Assembly (NCBI GenBank): GCA_947478535.1
Contig: CANJXD010000164.1
Location: 1 to 10,566, forward strand
Length of the DNA: 10,566 nt
Origin: Acetobacteraceae bacterium
GTDB taxonomy: Bacteria; Pseudomonadota; Alphaproteobacteria; Acetobacterales; Acetobacteraceae
Reading direction: 5' to 3'
Part shown: positions 1-5,867 of the stretch, one piece after another
Numbering within the stretch: position 1 is the stretch's first letter
Layout of the letters: the number at the start of each line of letters is the position of its first letter
Program-made: the position numbers and the translations under genes
The notes under the pieces: generated by a model
Seen by the model: only the letters and a program-made list of their open reading frames with translations
The model's database searches: none
Told to the model about the DNA's origin: nothing

Positions 1-386
1 GGGAGATCGCCTTCACCACCGATATCCCGAGCCTGCTCGCGCCCTTCCACCGCGAAGGCACGGCGAAGATGATGTTCGTCACGACCGAGGAGCGCAGTTC
101 CCACGCGCCGGATGTGCCGACGACGCGGGAAGTCGGCCTGGGCGAGTTCAAGGCCTATTCCTGGTACGGCATCTATGCCCCGGGCGGCACGCCGGCGCCG
201 ATCGTCAGCCGCATGGCGGCCGCCATCGAGCAGGCCTTGCAGGACCCCAACATCGGCAACCGATTCGATGACATGGGCACGCCGGCGATGCGGGGCTGGA
301 CGCCGGCCCGCTTCGCCGACTTCCTGAAGACGGAAATCGACCTCTGGGTGCCGCTGGTGCGCGCTTCCGGCGCAAGGGCGGAGTGA
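1..386 (+). CDS. Bug/TctC-family tripartite tricarboxylate transporter substrate-binding protein (C-terminal part)
   Basis: The reading frame is open from the left edge (first full codon at base 3) to a TGA at 384-386, giving 127 visible residues; the N-terminal half lies outside the window. The visible part is typical of the C-terminal lobe of Bug/TctC periplasmic receptors: a 'DVPTTREVGL' segment, then 'YSWYGIYAPGGTPAPIVSR', an amphipathic helix with 'AIEQALQDP', and a closing 'GWTPARFADFLKTEIDLWVPLV'-like helix. In the family these segments follow one another as P-T-x-x-E-x-G, then G-x-x-A-P-x-G-T-P, then a terminal F-x-x-x-x-x-x-E-x-x-x-W stretch. Such proteins bind small carboxylates or other solutes for TctAB-type permeases, but many family members are orphans, so the ligand cannot be predicted here. 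No TctA or TctB gene is visible. The family call is firm; the substrate is unknown. Confidence 0.9.
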   Translation, partial: EIAFTTDIPSLLAPFHREGTAKMMFVTTEERSSHAPDVPTTREVGLGEFKAYSWYGIYAPGGTPAPIVSRMAAAIEQALQDPNIGNRFDDMGTPAMRGWTPARFADFLKTEIDLWVPLVRASGARAE

Positions 387-557
387 CACGGCGCGACGGG
401 TAGCCCGGGGGGGATGGAGCAGAATTCCGCTTCGTCTCCCTTCCGCGAAAGCAGGAAACCGGCGCCAGTCAGCCGCCTTTTGGGATGATCGCCTGTCGCT
501 GGCCTCGGGCGGCCGCTTGCTGCAGAAACCGGGCTTCCGCCGCAAGGATCGCCCGCC

Positions 558-1106
558 ATGCCGCATGACGGCCTGCCCCATCACCACCACCACGACGACC
601 ATTCCCACGGCCATTCCCACGACCATTCCCACACCCCGGCCGATGGCTGGAAGACCAGCGGTGTGCGGGTGATCCCGGGCGACAGCCTCGACACCAACAC
701 GGCGCAGACGCCGGGCATGAACCGCGCCGCCGCCATCAACCTGGCGCGCGTCGGCGCGCAGAAGATCTGGGCCGGCACGGTGCATATCCACGCCAATGCC
801 AAGACCGGCGCGCATCACCACGGCGCGCTTGAATCGGTCATCTACATCGTCAAGGGCCGCGCCCGGATGCGCTGGGGGGAGAAGCTGGAATTCGTGGCAG
901 AGGCAGGCCCCGGCGACTTCATCTTCGTGCCCCCCTACGTCCCCCACCAGGAAATCAACGCCAGCACGGACGAGACCCTGGAATGCGTGCTGGTGCGCTC
1001 CGACAACGAGGCGGTGGTGGTGAACCTCGAGATCGAGCCGGTGGAGAAGCCGGAACAGGTTTTGTGGATCGACCCGATCCACAAGGCCCCGATCGACAAA
1101 GCCTGA
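558..1106 (+). CDS. Cupin-domain protein with histidine-rich N-terminal tail
   Basis: This 182-residue protein holds one small beta-barrel cupin domain. Cupin motif 1 is at about residues 84-107 (GAHHHGALE, then the Gly of KGRARMRWG), with likely metal ligands H86, H88 and E92. Motif 2 is at about 119-134 (GDFIFVPPYVPHQEIN), with H130 as the fourth ligand, so all expected metal-binding residues are present. Residues 1-25 contain 12 histidines (a run of five at 8-12, then alternating His with Ser/Asp/Gly), an extension I do not regard as part of the cupin fold; it could bind or buffer Ni, Zn or Cu. An AAGGA ribosome-binding site at 544-548, nine bases before the ATG, supports this start and so the tail. 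The enzyme activity, if any, is unknown; single-domain cupins include dioxygenases, isomerases and binding proteins. The gene converges with the M20 hydrolase, with three bases between the stop codons. Confidence 0.88.
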   Translation: MPHDGLPHHHHHDDHSHGHSHDHSHTPADGWKTSGVRVIPGDSLDTNTAQTPGMNRAAAINLARVGAQKIWAGTVHIHANAKTGAHHHGALESVIYIVKGRARMRWGEKLEFVAEAGPGDFIFVPPYVPHQEINASTDETLECVLVRSDNEAVVVNLEIEPVEKPEQVLWIDPIHKAPIDKA

Positions 1107-1109
1107 CGC

Positions 1110-2408
1110 TCAGCCGCGCTCCCGCACCCCGCACCAATCCGCGATGAACGTCGCCAGCGTCAGCGTGCAGAGCTTGAGGTCGGCCAGCGAGGTGCGTTCA
1201 TCGAAGCCGTGCGCGCCCTCGCCCTTCGGCCCGTAGCACAATGCCGGCACGCCCATCTGCAAGCCGTAGTAGCGCGTATCGTTGACGGCGGTGGACAGGC
1301 GGGCCGGCATCTCCCCGCCATGCACGGCGGCATGGGCGCCGGCGAGGATCGCCTCCGCCGCGCTGCCGGGCTCCAGCACATAGGGCTGGGTCTGGAAGCC
1401 GTGGAAGGTGACCTCCGGCGGGTTGTTGGCGAGGAAGGCATCGCCCTTCGCCGCATCCGCCACCACCTGCGCGATGCGCGCCATCGCCTCGCCTGGGCTC
1501 GTGCCCGGCAGCAGGCCGATGCGGCAATCCACCTCGCACCAGGCGGGGGTGGAGGAGGCCCAGTCGCCGCCCCGGATGATGCCGGGGTTGAACTTGATGG
1601 GGTCCTTCATCCCACCATACCAGGCATTCGCCCGGCCTTCCTCGTTCAGCACCCTGGTGTGGGCATAGAGCGCCTGGATCAGCGCATAGGCGGACATGAT
1701 GGCGTTGGTGCCATCCTGCGCGACCATCACATGCACCGGCACGCCGCGGACCTTGAGGCGGAACCAGATGGTGCCGGTCTGCGCCCGGGTGATGCTGTGG
1801 CCGGTGGGCTCCGGGATCAGCGCCGCTTCGGCGCGGTAGCCGCGCAGCAGGGTGGCCAGCGCGCCATTGCCGGTGCTCTCCTCCTCCGTCACCGTCTGGA
1901 GGTAGACATCGGCGGCAGGTTCCAGCCCGGCGGCGCGGATCGCGTCCATGGCGAAGATCATCGCCGCGACCCCCGCCTTCATGTCATGCGCGCCACGGCC
2001 ATAGAGCCAGCCATCACGGATCACGGCGGCATAGGGCGGGTGGGTCCACATTTCCGCCGGGCCTTCCGGCACCACGTCGATATGGCCTTGCAGGATCAGG
2101 CTGCGCCCAACGGGGGTCCCGGTGGGGTTTGCGGCGCGATGCGTGGCCACGACCTGCACGCTACGCGCGGGGTCCGCATCCACCATCGGCGCGCCCTGGG
2201 GGTGCGATTCCAGCGGCACATCGGCGATGCTGAAGCGGTCCATCGCATAGCCGCGCGCGCCGAGTTCCCGATGCAGCCAATCCTGCAACGGCGCCTCCGC
2301 ACCCCGCAGCGAGGGGAAGCGCACGATGTCCTGGAGGAAGGCGACCTCCCGGTCGAACCCCGCGGCGACGGCGGTGCGCAGACGGTCGAGCAAGGCGGGG
2401 TCGGGCAT
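1110..2408 (-). CDS. M20-family metallo-amidohydrolase (ArgE/DapE/CPG2-type deacylase)
   Basis: This 432-residue protein has the dinuclear-metal M20 peptidase/deacylase fold. Visible active-site elements in order are: H109-x-D111 in LILQGHIDVVPEG (first metal ligand and the Asp beneath it); D142 in YGRGAHDMKAG (bridging Asp); the Glu cluster 175-177 in TVTEEESTGNGA (general base and metal ligand); E200 in LIPEPTGH; and a C-terminal H400 in GEGAHGFDE. The dimerisation (lid) domain lies between, at about residues 205-325. Family members hydrolyse an amide bond of an N-acylated amino acid or peptide (N-acetylornithine, N-succinyl-diaminopimelate, N-carbamoyl or folyl substrates); the exact substrate cannot be read here, and isolation from arginine or lysine genes argues against a confident argE or dapE name. 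The start at 2408 is chosen over an ATG at 2537 because it has a GAAAGG ribosome-binding site and gives the usual family N-terminus; the 43 extra residues look non-coding. Length is normal and it appears intact. Confidence 0.92.
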   Translation of the reverse strand: MPDPALLDRLRTAVAAGFDREVAFLQDIVRFPSLRGAEAPLQDWLHRELGARGYAMDRFSIADVPLESHPQGAPMVDADPARSVQVVATHRAANPTGTPVGRSLILQGHIDVVPEGPAEMWTHPPYAAVIRDGWLYGRGAHDMKAGVAAMIFAMDAIRAAGLEPAADVYLQTVTEEESTGNGALATLLRGYRAEAALIPEPTGHSITRAQTGTIWFRLKVRGVPVHVMVAQDGTNAIMSAYALIQALYAHTRVLNEEGRANAWYGGMKDPIKFNPGIIRGGDWASSTPAWCEVDCRIGLLPGTSPGEAMARIAQVVADAAKGDAFLANNPPEVTFHGFQTQPYVLEPGSAAEAILAGAHAAVHGGEMPARLSTAVNDTRYYGLQMGVPALCYGPKGEGAHGFDERTSLADLKLCTLTLATFIADWCGVRERG

Positions 2409-2416
2409 GGGGCGGG

Positions 2417-2422
2417 CCTTTC
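2417..2422 (-). promoter_or_regulatory. Ribosome-binding site fixing the M20 hydrolase start
   Basis: On the minus strand GAAAGG lies eight bases before the ATG at 2408. It favours this start over the in-frame ATG at 2537, whose extra residues resemble no M20 N-terminus. Confidence 0.6.
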
Positions 2423-2502
2423 GCGGAAGCGAGCCGCATGGAACAGGACAAGTGCTGCGCTGCGAAGGGGCGGGCGCCATCCGGCCCCCCGTTTTCCGCG
2501 CC

Positions 2503-3531
2503 TCACCGCACCGCATTCCAGTACGACCACCCACCAAGCGAGAGCGACCTGATCTCGCTGAACTCGATGGTCGCGCCGCGGATGGTCAGGGTGCCGCCGA
2601 CGACCTGGGGGCCGAAGGTGATGCCGGCCTCGCCCACCGTCATGGCCGGGCGCAGCGCCTCCGGCCCGAACAGGACGGTGGCTGAGTCTTCTCCCGTCGC
2701 CATGGTCTGCAGTTCCAGCCCGGCGAGGATCTCCTCCAGCGTGATGATGGTCGAACCGGGGGCATCGATGACCAGGTTGCCGTGATTGCCTCCATCGTCC
2801 CTGAAGCCGACGACGGTGTCGTTGCCATCGCCGAGGGTCCATTTGAAGGTATCGTTGCCCGGGCCGCCCTTGACCAGGTCATCGCCCTTGCCTCCCGACA
2901 GGACATCGTCGCCGAGGCCGCCGGAGAGCGTATCGTCGCCGGTGCCGCCCGAGAGCGTATCCGCGCCCATGCCGCCGGCGAGGTTATCCTCGCCCCACAT
3001 CCCCTCCAGCTCGTCATTGCCCGCATCGCCCCAGAGCGTGTCGTTGCCGCTGTTGCCGTTGATCCGGTCATTGCCGTCGCCACCATAGATCTGGTCGTCG
3101 GCGGGCGCATCGACGCCAGCCCTCCACGTGTCGAACGACAGGTTGTAGGAGAAGCTGTCGCCGGCCAGGCTGTCGTCCCCGAAGCCACCGAAGGCGGTAT
3201 CGCTGCCCTCGGAGCCCACCATAGTGTCGTTGCCGTCGCCACCGGCGAGATAGTCCCGCCCCTCGCCGCCATCGGCGCTGTCCTCGCCCGCGCCCGACAT
3301 GATCGTGTCGCGGCCTTCGCCGCCGTCGAGCGTGTCATCGCCCTGGCCGGCGTCCAGCCAGTCATTGCCGGCGCCCCCATCGAGCGAGTCATCGCCCCGG
3401 TAGCCGGACAGCAGGTCGGTGGTGGCGGTGCCGGTCAGGCTGTCGGCCCCACTGTGCCCCGAGATGATGGCGCCGCCGTGGACGTGTGCCAGCATGGCGT
3501 CGTCGAGCGGGGTCGGACGGGTCGGGTGCAT
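2503..3531 (-). CDS. RTX-type calcium-binding repeat protein with double-glycine leader-like N-terminus (RTX-A)
   Basis: This 342-residue acidic protein has three parts. Residues 1-20 end in LDDAMLAHVHGG, matching the spacing of double-glycine leaders (L at -12, L at -7, V at -4, GG at -2/-1). Residues about 28-243 hold some 20 RTX nonapeptides of the G-G-x-G-x-D-x-(L/V/I/W)-x type (for example GGAGNDWLD, GGDGNDTMV, GGTGDDTLS), which fold into a Ca2+-binding parallel beta-roll; a 23-residue aromatic-containing insert at 124-146 interrupts them. From about residue 228 a WTLGDGNDTVVG element leads into a non-repeat domain with LEEILAGLEL and GTLTIRGATIEF, shared with the paralogue at 3674-4621. 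RTX proteins are normally exported by type I secretion using C-terminal signals; no transporter is present here. The start at 3531 is preferred over ATGs at 3639 and 3600 because it matches the paralogue's N-terminus and has GAAAG nine bases upstream. Its function (adhesin, matrix or enzyme carrier) is unknown; no catalytic domain is seen. Confidence 0.85.
   Translation of the reverse strand: MHPTRPTPLDDAMLAHVHGGAIISGHSGADSLTGTATTDLLSGYRGDDSLDGGAGNDWLDAGQGDDTLDGGEGRDTIMSGAGEDSADGGEGRDYLAGGDGNDTMVGSEGSDTAFGGFGDDSLAGDSFSYNLSFDTWRAGVDAPADDQIYGGDGNDRINGNSGNDTLWGDAGNDELEGMWGEDNLAGGMGADTLSGGTGDDTLSGGLGDDVLSGGKGDDLVKGGPGNDTFKWTLGDGNDTVVGFRDDGGNHGNLVIDAPGSTIITLEEILAGLELQTMATGEDSATVLFGPEALRPAMTVGEAGITFGPQVVGGTLTIRGATIEFSEIRSLSLGGWSYWNAVR
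2803..3450 (-). repeat. RTX nonapeptide-repeat coding array of RTX-A
   Basis: About 20 tandem, diverged units of 27 bases encode G-G-x-G-(N/D)-D-x-(hydrophobic)-x. On the plus strand they appear as recurring 'tcgttgccgtcgcc' or 'tcatcgcc' words. The array is broken once, at about 3094-3162, by a non-repeat insert. Such arrays can expand or contract by slippage or recombination. Confidence 0.85.
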
Positions 3532-3540
3532 CGGCGACGT

Positions 3541-3545
3541 CTTTC
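3541..3545 (-). promoter_or_regulatory. Candidate ribosome-binding site for RTX-A
   Basis: Minus-strand GAAAG lies nine bases before the ATG at 3531. It is modest on its own, but the ATG it serves places the LAHVxGG motif at nearly the same distance from the start as in the paralogue (GG at residues 19-20 versus 20-21). Confidence 0.45.
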
Positions 3546-3673
3546 GGCTGCCAGGGATCGGCTGGTCAAAACCATCCCACGCTTGTCGATCCGGCTCCAT
3601 AAGGTTCTGCCTATTGGCGAGACAGCCTTGGCCGATCACAGAAAGGCCGGGCGGGGTCGGGCATCGGGCGCGG

Positions 3674-4621
3674 CTACTCGATGTCCCAGGGCTTCAGGTA
3701 GTCGTCGGTCAGGATGAAGAATGCGCTGATATTGGTGAAGGTGATGGTCTGCCCGCGGATCGTCAGCGTGCCCGACGCGTTGCCCAGACCGGCGCCATCA
3801 CCGAAGGTAATTCCGTCTGCACTGGCGGTGTAGGGCAGGCCTTGCTCGTTGACGGCCTGCGTCTCCGCCGCGAACAACGCATTGCCGAGATCGGCGCTGG
3901 TGTTGAGTGTCAGCCCCGCCACGATCTCCTCGGTGGTGATGGGCGGCTCGCCAGGCGCCGCACGGAGCGCGACCGTGTCCGCATCCAGGACGGTTGAGCC
4001 GATGATGGTGTCGTTGCCGTCGCCGACGGTCCAGTAATACCTGTCCCAGCCGATTCCGCCATCCATGCGGTCGTCGCCGGTACCGCCCATCAATTGGTCG
4101 AAGCCGTCGCCGCCGAGCAGCGTATCGTCGCCGGCACCACCCAACAGCGAGTCGCGGTTGGCGTCACCGGACAGCCGGTCGTCACCGGCATCGCCGCGGA
4201 GCGTGTCGTTGCCGATGCCGCCGCCAAGCTCATCGTCGCCGCTGCCGCCCTGCAGGCTGTCGTTGCCGCCATCGCCCCACACCGTGTCGTTGCCCGAGCC
4301 GCCATCGGCCTGATCATCGCCCCAACCGCCGCCGATCAGGTCCCGCCCCGCGCCGCCTTGCAGCGTATCGTTGCCATAGTCGCCGGAGAGTGCATCGTTG
4401 CCGTCCTGGCCATCGACCGAGTCACCGCCGGAGCCGGCGTCCACATAGTCGGCGCCGTCATTGGCCTGCACCGTGTCGTCGCCGCTGCCGGCCAACAGCA
4501 TGTCGGCACGGTCGGAGCCCGCGAGGGAATCCGCGCCCGCACCGGCATGGGCGACAACGCCACCGACGACGTGCGCGAGCGCCGCAGCGTCCAGGCGAAG
4601 AGGGAGAGCAGGCCGTTCCAT
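3674..4621 (-). CDS. RTX-type calcium-binding repeat protein with double-glycine leader-like N-terminus (RTX-B)
   Basis: This 315-residue acidic protein is a paralogue of the one at 2503-3531, with the same order of parts. Residues 10-21, LDAAALAHVVGG, fit the double-glycine leader pattern (L -12, L -7, V -4, GG). Residues about 28-208 carry roughly 20 RTX nonapeptides (for example GGAGDDTLL, GGSGNDTVW, GGTGDDRMD), here uninterrupted. A YYWTVGDGNDTIIG element then opens a C-terminal domain with ITTEEIVAGLTL, ADGITFGDG and GTLTIRGQTITF, resembling the domain that often caps haemolysin-type repeats. The start is well supported by GAGGA at 4628-4632, six bases before the ATG. It lies 142 bases upstream of RTX-A on the same strand with no convincing terminator between, so the two may be co-transcribed. 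Likely exported, probably by a type I system encoded elsewhere. No catalytic domain is visible, and the biological role is unknown. Confidence 0.86.
   Translation of the reverse strand: MERPALPLRLDAAALAHVVGGVVAHAGAGADSLAGSDRADMLLAGSGDDTVQANDGADYVDAGSGGDSVDGQDGNDALSGDYGNDTLQGGAGRDLIGGGWGDDQADGGSGNDTVWGDGGNDSLQGGSGDDELGGGIGNDTLRGDAGDDRLSGDANRDSLLGGAGDDTLLGGDGFDQLMGGTGDDRMDGGIGWDRYYWTVGDGNDTIIGSTVLDADTVALRAAPGEPPITTEEIVAGLTLNTSADLGNALFAAETQAVNEQGLPYTASADGITFGDGAGLGNASGTLTIRGQTITFTNISAFFILTDDYLKPWDIE
3998..4540 (-). repeat. RTX nonapeptide-repeat coding array of RTX-B
   Basis: About 20 diverged 27-base units encode G-G-x-G-x-D-x-(hydrophobic)-x calcium-binding nonapeptides. Unlike RTX-A, the array is continuous. 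A few units have lost the central Asp-preceding Gly (for example around residues 155-157, ANRD). Confidence 0.85.
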
Positions 4622-4685
4622 GGTGAATCCTCACACCGGAGTTGTGCGATACCACAGGATCAAGGACGCATTCGCCAGCAGGAAT

Positions 4686-4706
4686 CGCCTATGGGCAGCA
4701 TAGGCG
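4686..4706. promoter_or_regulatory. Perfect 8-bp inverted repeat upstream of RTX-B
   Basis: CGCCTATG and CATAGGCG flank a five-base spacer (GGCAG). The dyad sits 65-85 bases before the RTX-B start and just beyond the hairpin that ends the AapJ-like gene, so it lies in the probable RTX-B promoter region. A one-mismatch copy of its left part (GCCTATTGGC, 3609-3618) lies 78-87 bases before RTX-A. It could be an operator or an mRNA hairpin; the sequence does not decide. Confidence 0.5.
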
Positions 4707-4718
4707 ACGGCGCTCCGC

Positions 4719-4747
4719 CGGCGTGGCGGGTCGCCCCCGCCACGCCG
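4719..4747 (-). terminator. Strong GC hairpin after the downstream AapJ-like gene
   Basis: A perfect 12-bp stem (CGGCGTGGCGGG with CCCGCCACGCCG) closes a five-base loop, beginning 10 bases after the stop codon at 4757. No T-run follows on the minus strand, so it may work as a GC-type terminator or as a 3' mRNA stabiliser. Its core GTGGCGG...CCGCCAC recurs in the hairpin after the neighbouring paralogue. Confidence 0.7.
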
Positions 4748-4756
4748 TCACCAGCC

Positions 4757-5779
4757 TCAGCGCATCGGCGGGGCGTATTGCAGGCCGCCGCGGGTCCAGA
4801 GGTTGTTGATGCCCCGCGGGCTGCCGAGCGGGGTGATGTGGCGCTCCCACAACTCACCAAAGTTGCCGACGGAGCGGACGACGCGCACGGCCCAGTCATT
4901 CTCCACCCCGAGCATCCGCCCGAGATCCCCGGTGCGGCCCATGAAGCGCTGGATGTCGGGGTTGGTGCTGGTGGCGAAGCTGTCGATATTCGCCTGGGTG
5001 ATGCCGAATTCCTCCGCCGTCACCAGCGCGAAATGCGTCCAGCGCACGATGTCGAAGAAGCGGAAATCGCCCTTGCGGACCACGGGGCCCAGTGGTTCCT
5101 TCGAGATGACTTCCGGCAGCAGCACATACTGGTCCGCCGCCGCGCCCTGCCCGGCGCGGAAGGCCGCGAGGGTGGACGTGTCCGACGAATAGGCATCGCA
5201 GCGCCCGGCGACAAAGGAGGAGCGGATTTCCTCGATGTTGTCGAACAACACGGGGTTCAGGCGCATGCGGTTGGCGCGGAAATAATCCGCCACGTTGAGC
5301 TCGGTGGTGGAGCCCGCTTGCAGGCAGACGCTCGCGCCATCCAGCTGCGCGGCACTGGTCACGCCCAGGCTGCGGCGCACCATGAAGCCGTTGCCGTCAT
5401 AATAGTTCACGCCCGCGAATTCGAGGCCGAGCTGCGCCTCCCGCGACAGCGTCCAGGTGGTGGCGCGCACCAGCAGGTCGATCTCCCCGGCCTGGAGCGC
5501 GGTGAAGCGCTGCTGGGCGGAAAGGGGGACGAAGCGCACCTTTTCCGCATCGCCCAGCACGGCGGCGGCGACAGCGCGGCAGTAATCGGCATCGAGGCCG
5601 CGGAACACGCCGCGGCTGTCCGGCGTGGCGAAGCCGATGGTGTTGGGGGTGACGCCGCAATTGAGCTGCCCGCGCGCGCGGATGGCGGCGATGGTGTCGG
5701 CGGCGGGCGCGGGGGCCTGCGCCCAGGCCGGAGCCGCCGCAGCGACCAGCGCGAGCGCGCCGGCGATGAGGTTCTTCAT
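4757..5779 (-). CDS. aapJ: AapJ-like periplasmic general amino-acid-binding protein (copy 2)
   Basis: This 340-residue protein is a class-3 periplasmic solute-binding protein of the general L-amino-acid ABC transporter (Aap/Bzt) type. Residues 1-20 are a Sec signal peptide (MKNLIAGALALVAAAAPAWA, cleavage before Gln21). Family hallmarks follow in order: IRARGQLNCGV, the DADYCRAVAAAVLGDAEKV region, RFTALQAGEIDLL, TTWTLSREAQLGLEF, YYDGNGFMVRRSLGV, GASVCLQAGSTTELN, EVISKEPLGPVVRKGD and the terminal GGLQYAPPMR. Length matches AapJ (about 340). The start at 5779 is chosen over the ATG at 5836 because it gives a clean signal peptide and has AAGGA nine bases upstream. It lies downstream of a close paralogue on the same strand. 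No aapQ, aapM or aapP gene flanks it, so it must use a permease encoded elsewhere or act as an accessory or sensory receptor. Only about 35 bases separate its start from the preceding hairpin, so it probably depends on read-through transcription. Confidence 0.94.
   Translation of the reverse strand: MKNLIAGALALVAAAAPAWAQAPAPAADTIAAIRARGQLNCGVTPNTIGFATPDSRGVFRGLDADYCRAVAAAVLGDAEKVRFVPLSAQQRFTALQAGEIDLLVRATTWTLSREAQLGLEFAGVNYYDGNGFMVRRSLGVTSAAQLDGASVCLQAGSTTELNVADYFRANRMRLNPVLFDNIEEIRSSFVAGRCDAYSSDTSTLAAFRAGQGAAADQYVLLPEVISKEPLGPVVRKGDFRFFDIVRWTHFALVTAEEFGITQANIDSFATSTNPDIQRFMGRTGDLGRMLGVENDWAVRVVRSVGNFGELWERHITPLGSPRGINNLWTRGGLQYAPPMR
4988..5062. repeat. 75-base tract identical to 6099-6173
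   Basis: Inside the downstream AapJ-like gene, these 75 bases match 6099-6173 without a mismatch, including third codon positions, while flanking parts of the two genes differ at many codons. They encode the RFFDIVRWTHFALVTAEEF...TQAN stretch. Confidence 0.95.
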
Positions 5780-5788
5780 GAGATGTGT

Positions 5789-5793
5789 TCCTT
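5789..5793 (-). promoter_or_regulatory. Ribosome-binding site for the downstream AapJ-like gene
   Basis: Minus-strand AAGGA, within GGGAAGGAA, lies nine bases before the ATG at 5779 and decides this start over the in-frame ATG at 5836. It sits in the short interval between the upstream hairpin and the gene. Confidence 0.7.
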
Positions 5794-5814
5794 CCCTGTC
5801 AGCACACATGGAAA

Positions 5815-5840
5815 GGGGGTGGCGGTTGCCCGCCACCCCC
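5815..5840 (-). terminator. Intercistronic hairpin between the two AapJ-like genes
   Basis: A perfect 11-bp stem (GGGGGTGGCGG with CCGCCACCCCC) closes a TTGC loop. It lies 27 bases after the stop of the upstream gene, and three T residues follow on the minus strand. It could be a leaky terminator or an mRNA 3'-end stabiliser that makes the first receptor more abundant. The start codon of the next gene lies 35 bases beyond it. Confidence 0.7.
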
Positions 5841-5867
5841 CGTTTCAGTCACGCAATCCCGGCGCGA

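Noticed and set aside
387..557. Possible small gene or RNA between the Bug receptor and the cupin
   Set aside because: No frame with a ribosome-binding site and coding-like composition, and no strong hairpin; only the cupin ribosome-binding site at its end is supported.
2467..2489. GC-rich partial hairpin after the RTX-A stop
   Set aside because: The stem holds only about five continuous pairs with mismatches and no T-run on the minus strand, so it is too weak to call a terminator.
1209..2552. Long open frame of 447 codons on the plus strand opposite the M20 gene
   Set aside because: Its product is rich in Arg, Gly, His and Ala with no family motifs, and it mirrors a clear M20 enzyme with all metal ligands; long antisense frames are common at this GC content.
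3532..3639. Longer RTX-A start at 3639 or 3600
   Set aside because: These starts lack good ribosome-binding sites and would bury the leader-like motif that stands near the N-terminus in the paralogue.
2803..4540. Regular short repeats that could be taken for a CRISPR or minisatellite array
   Set aside because: The period is 27 bases, in frame with RTX nonapeptides, units are diverged and there are no spacers of unrelated sequence.
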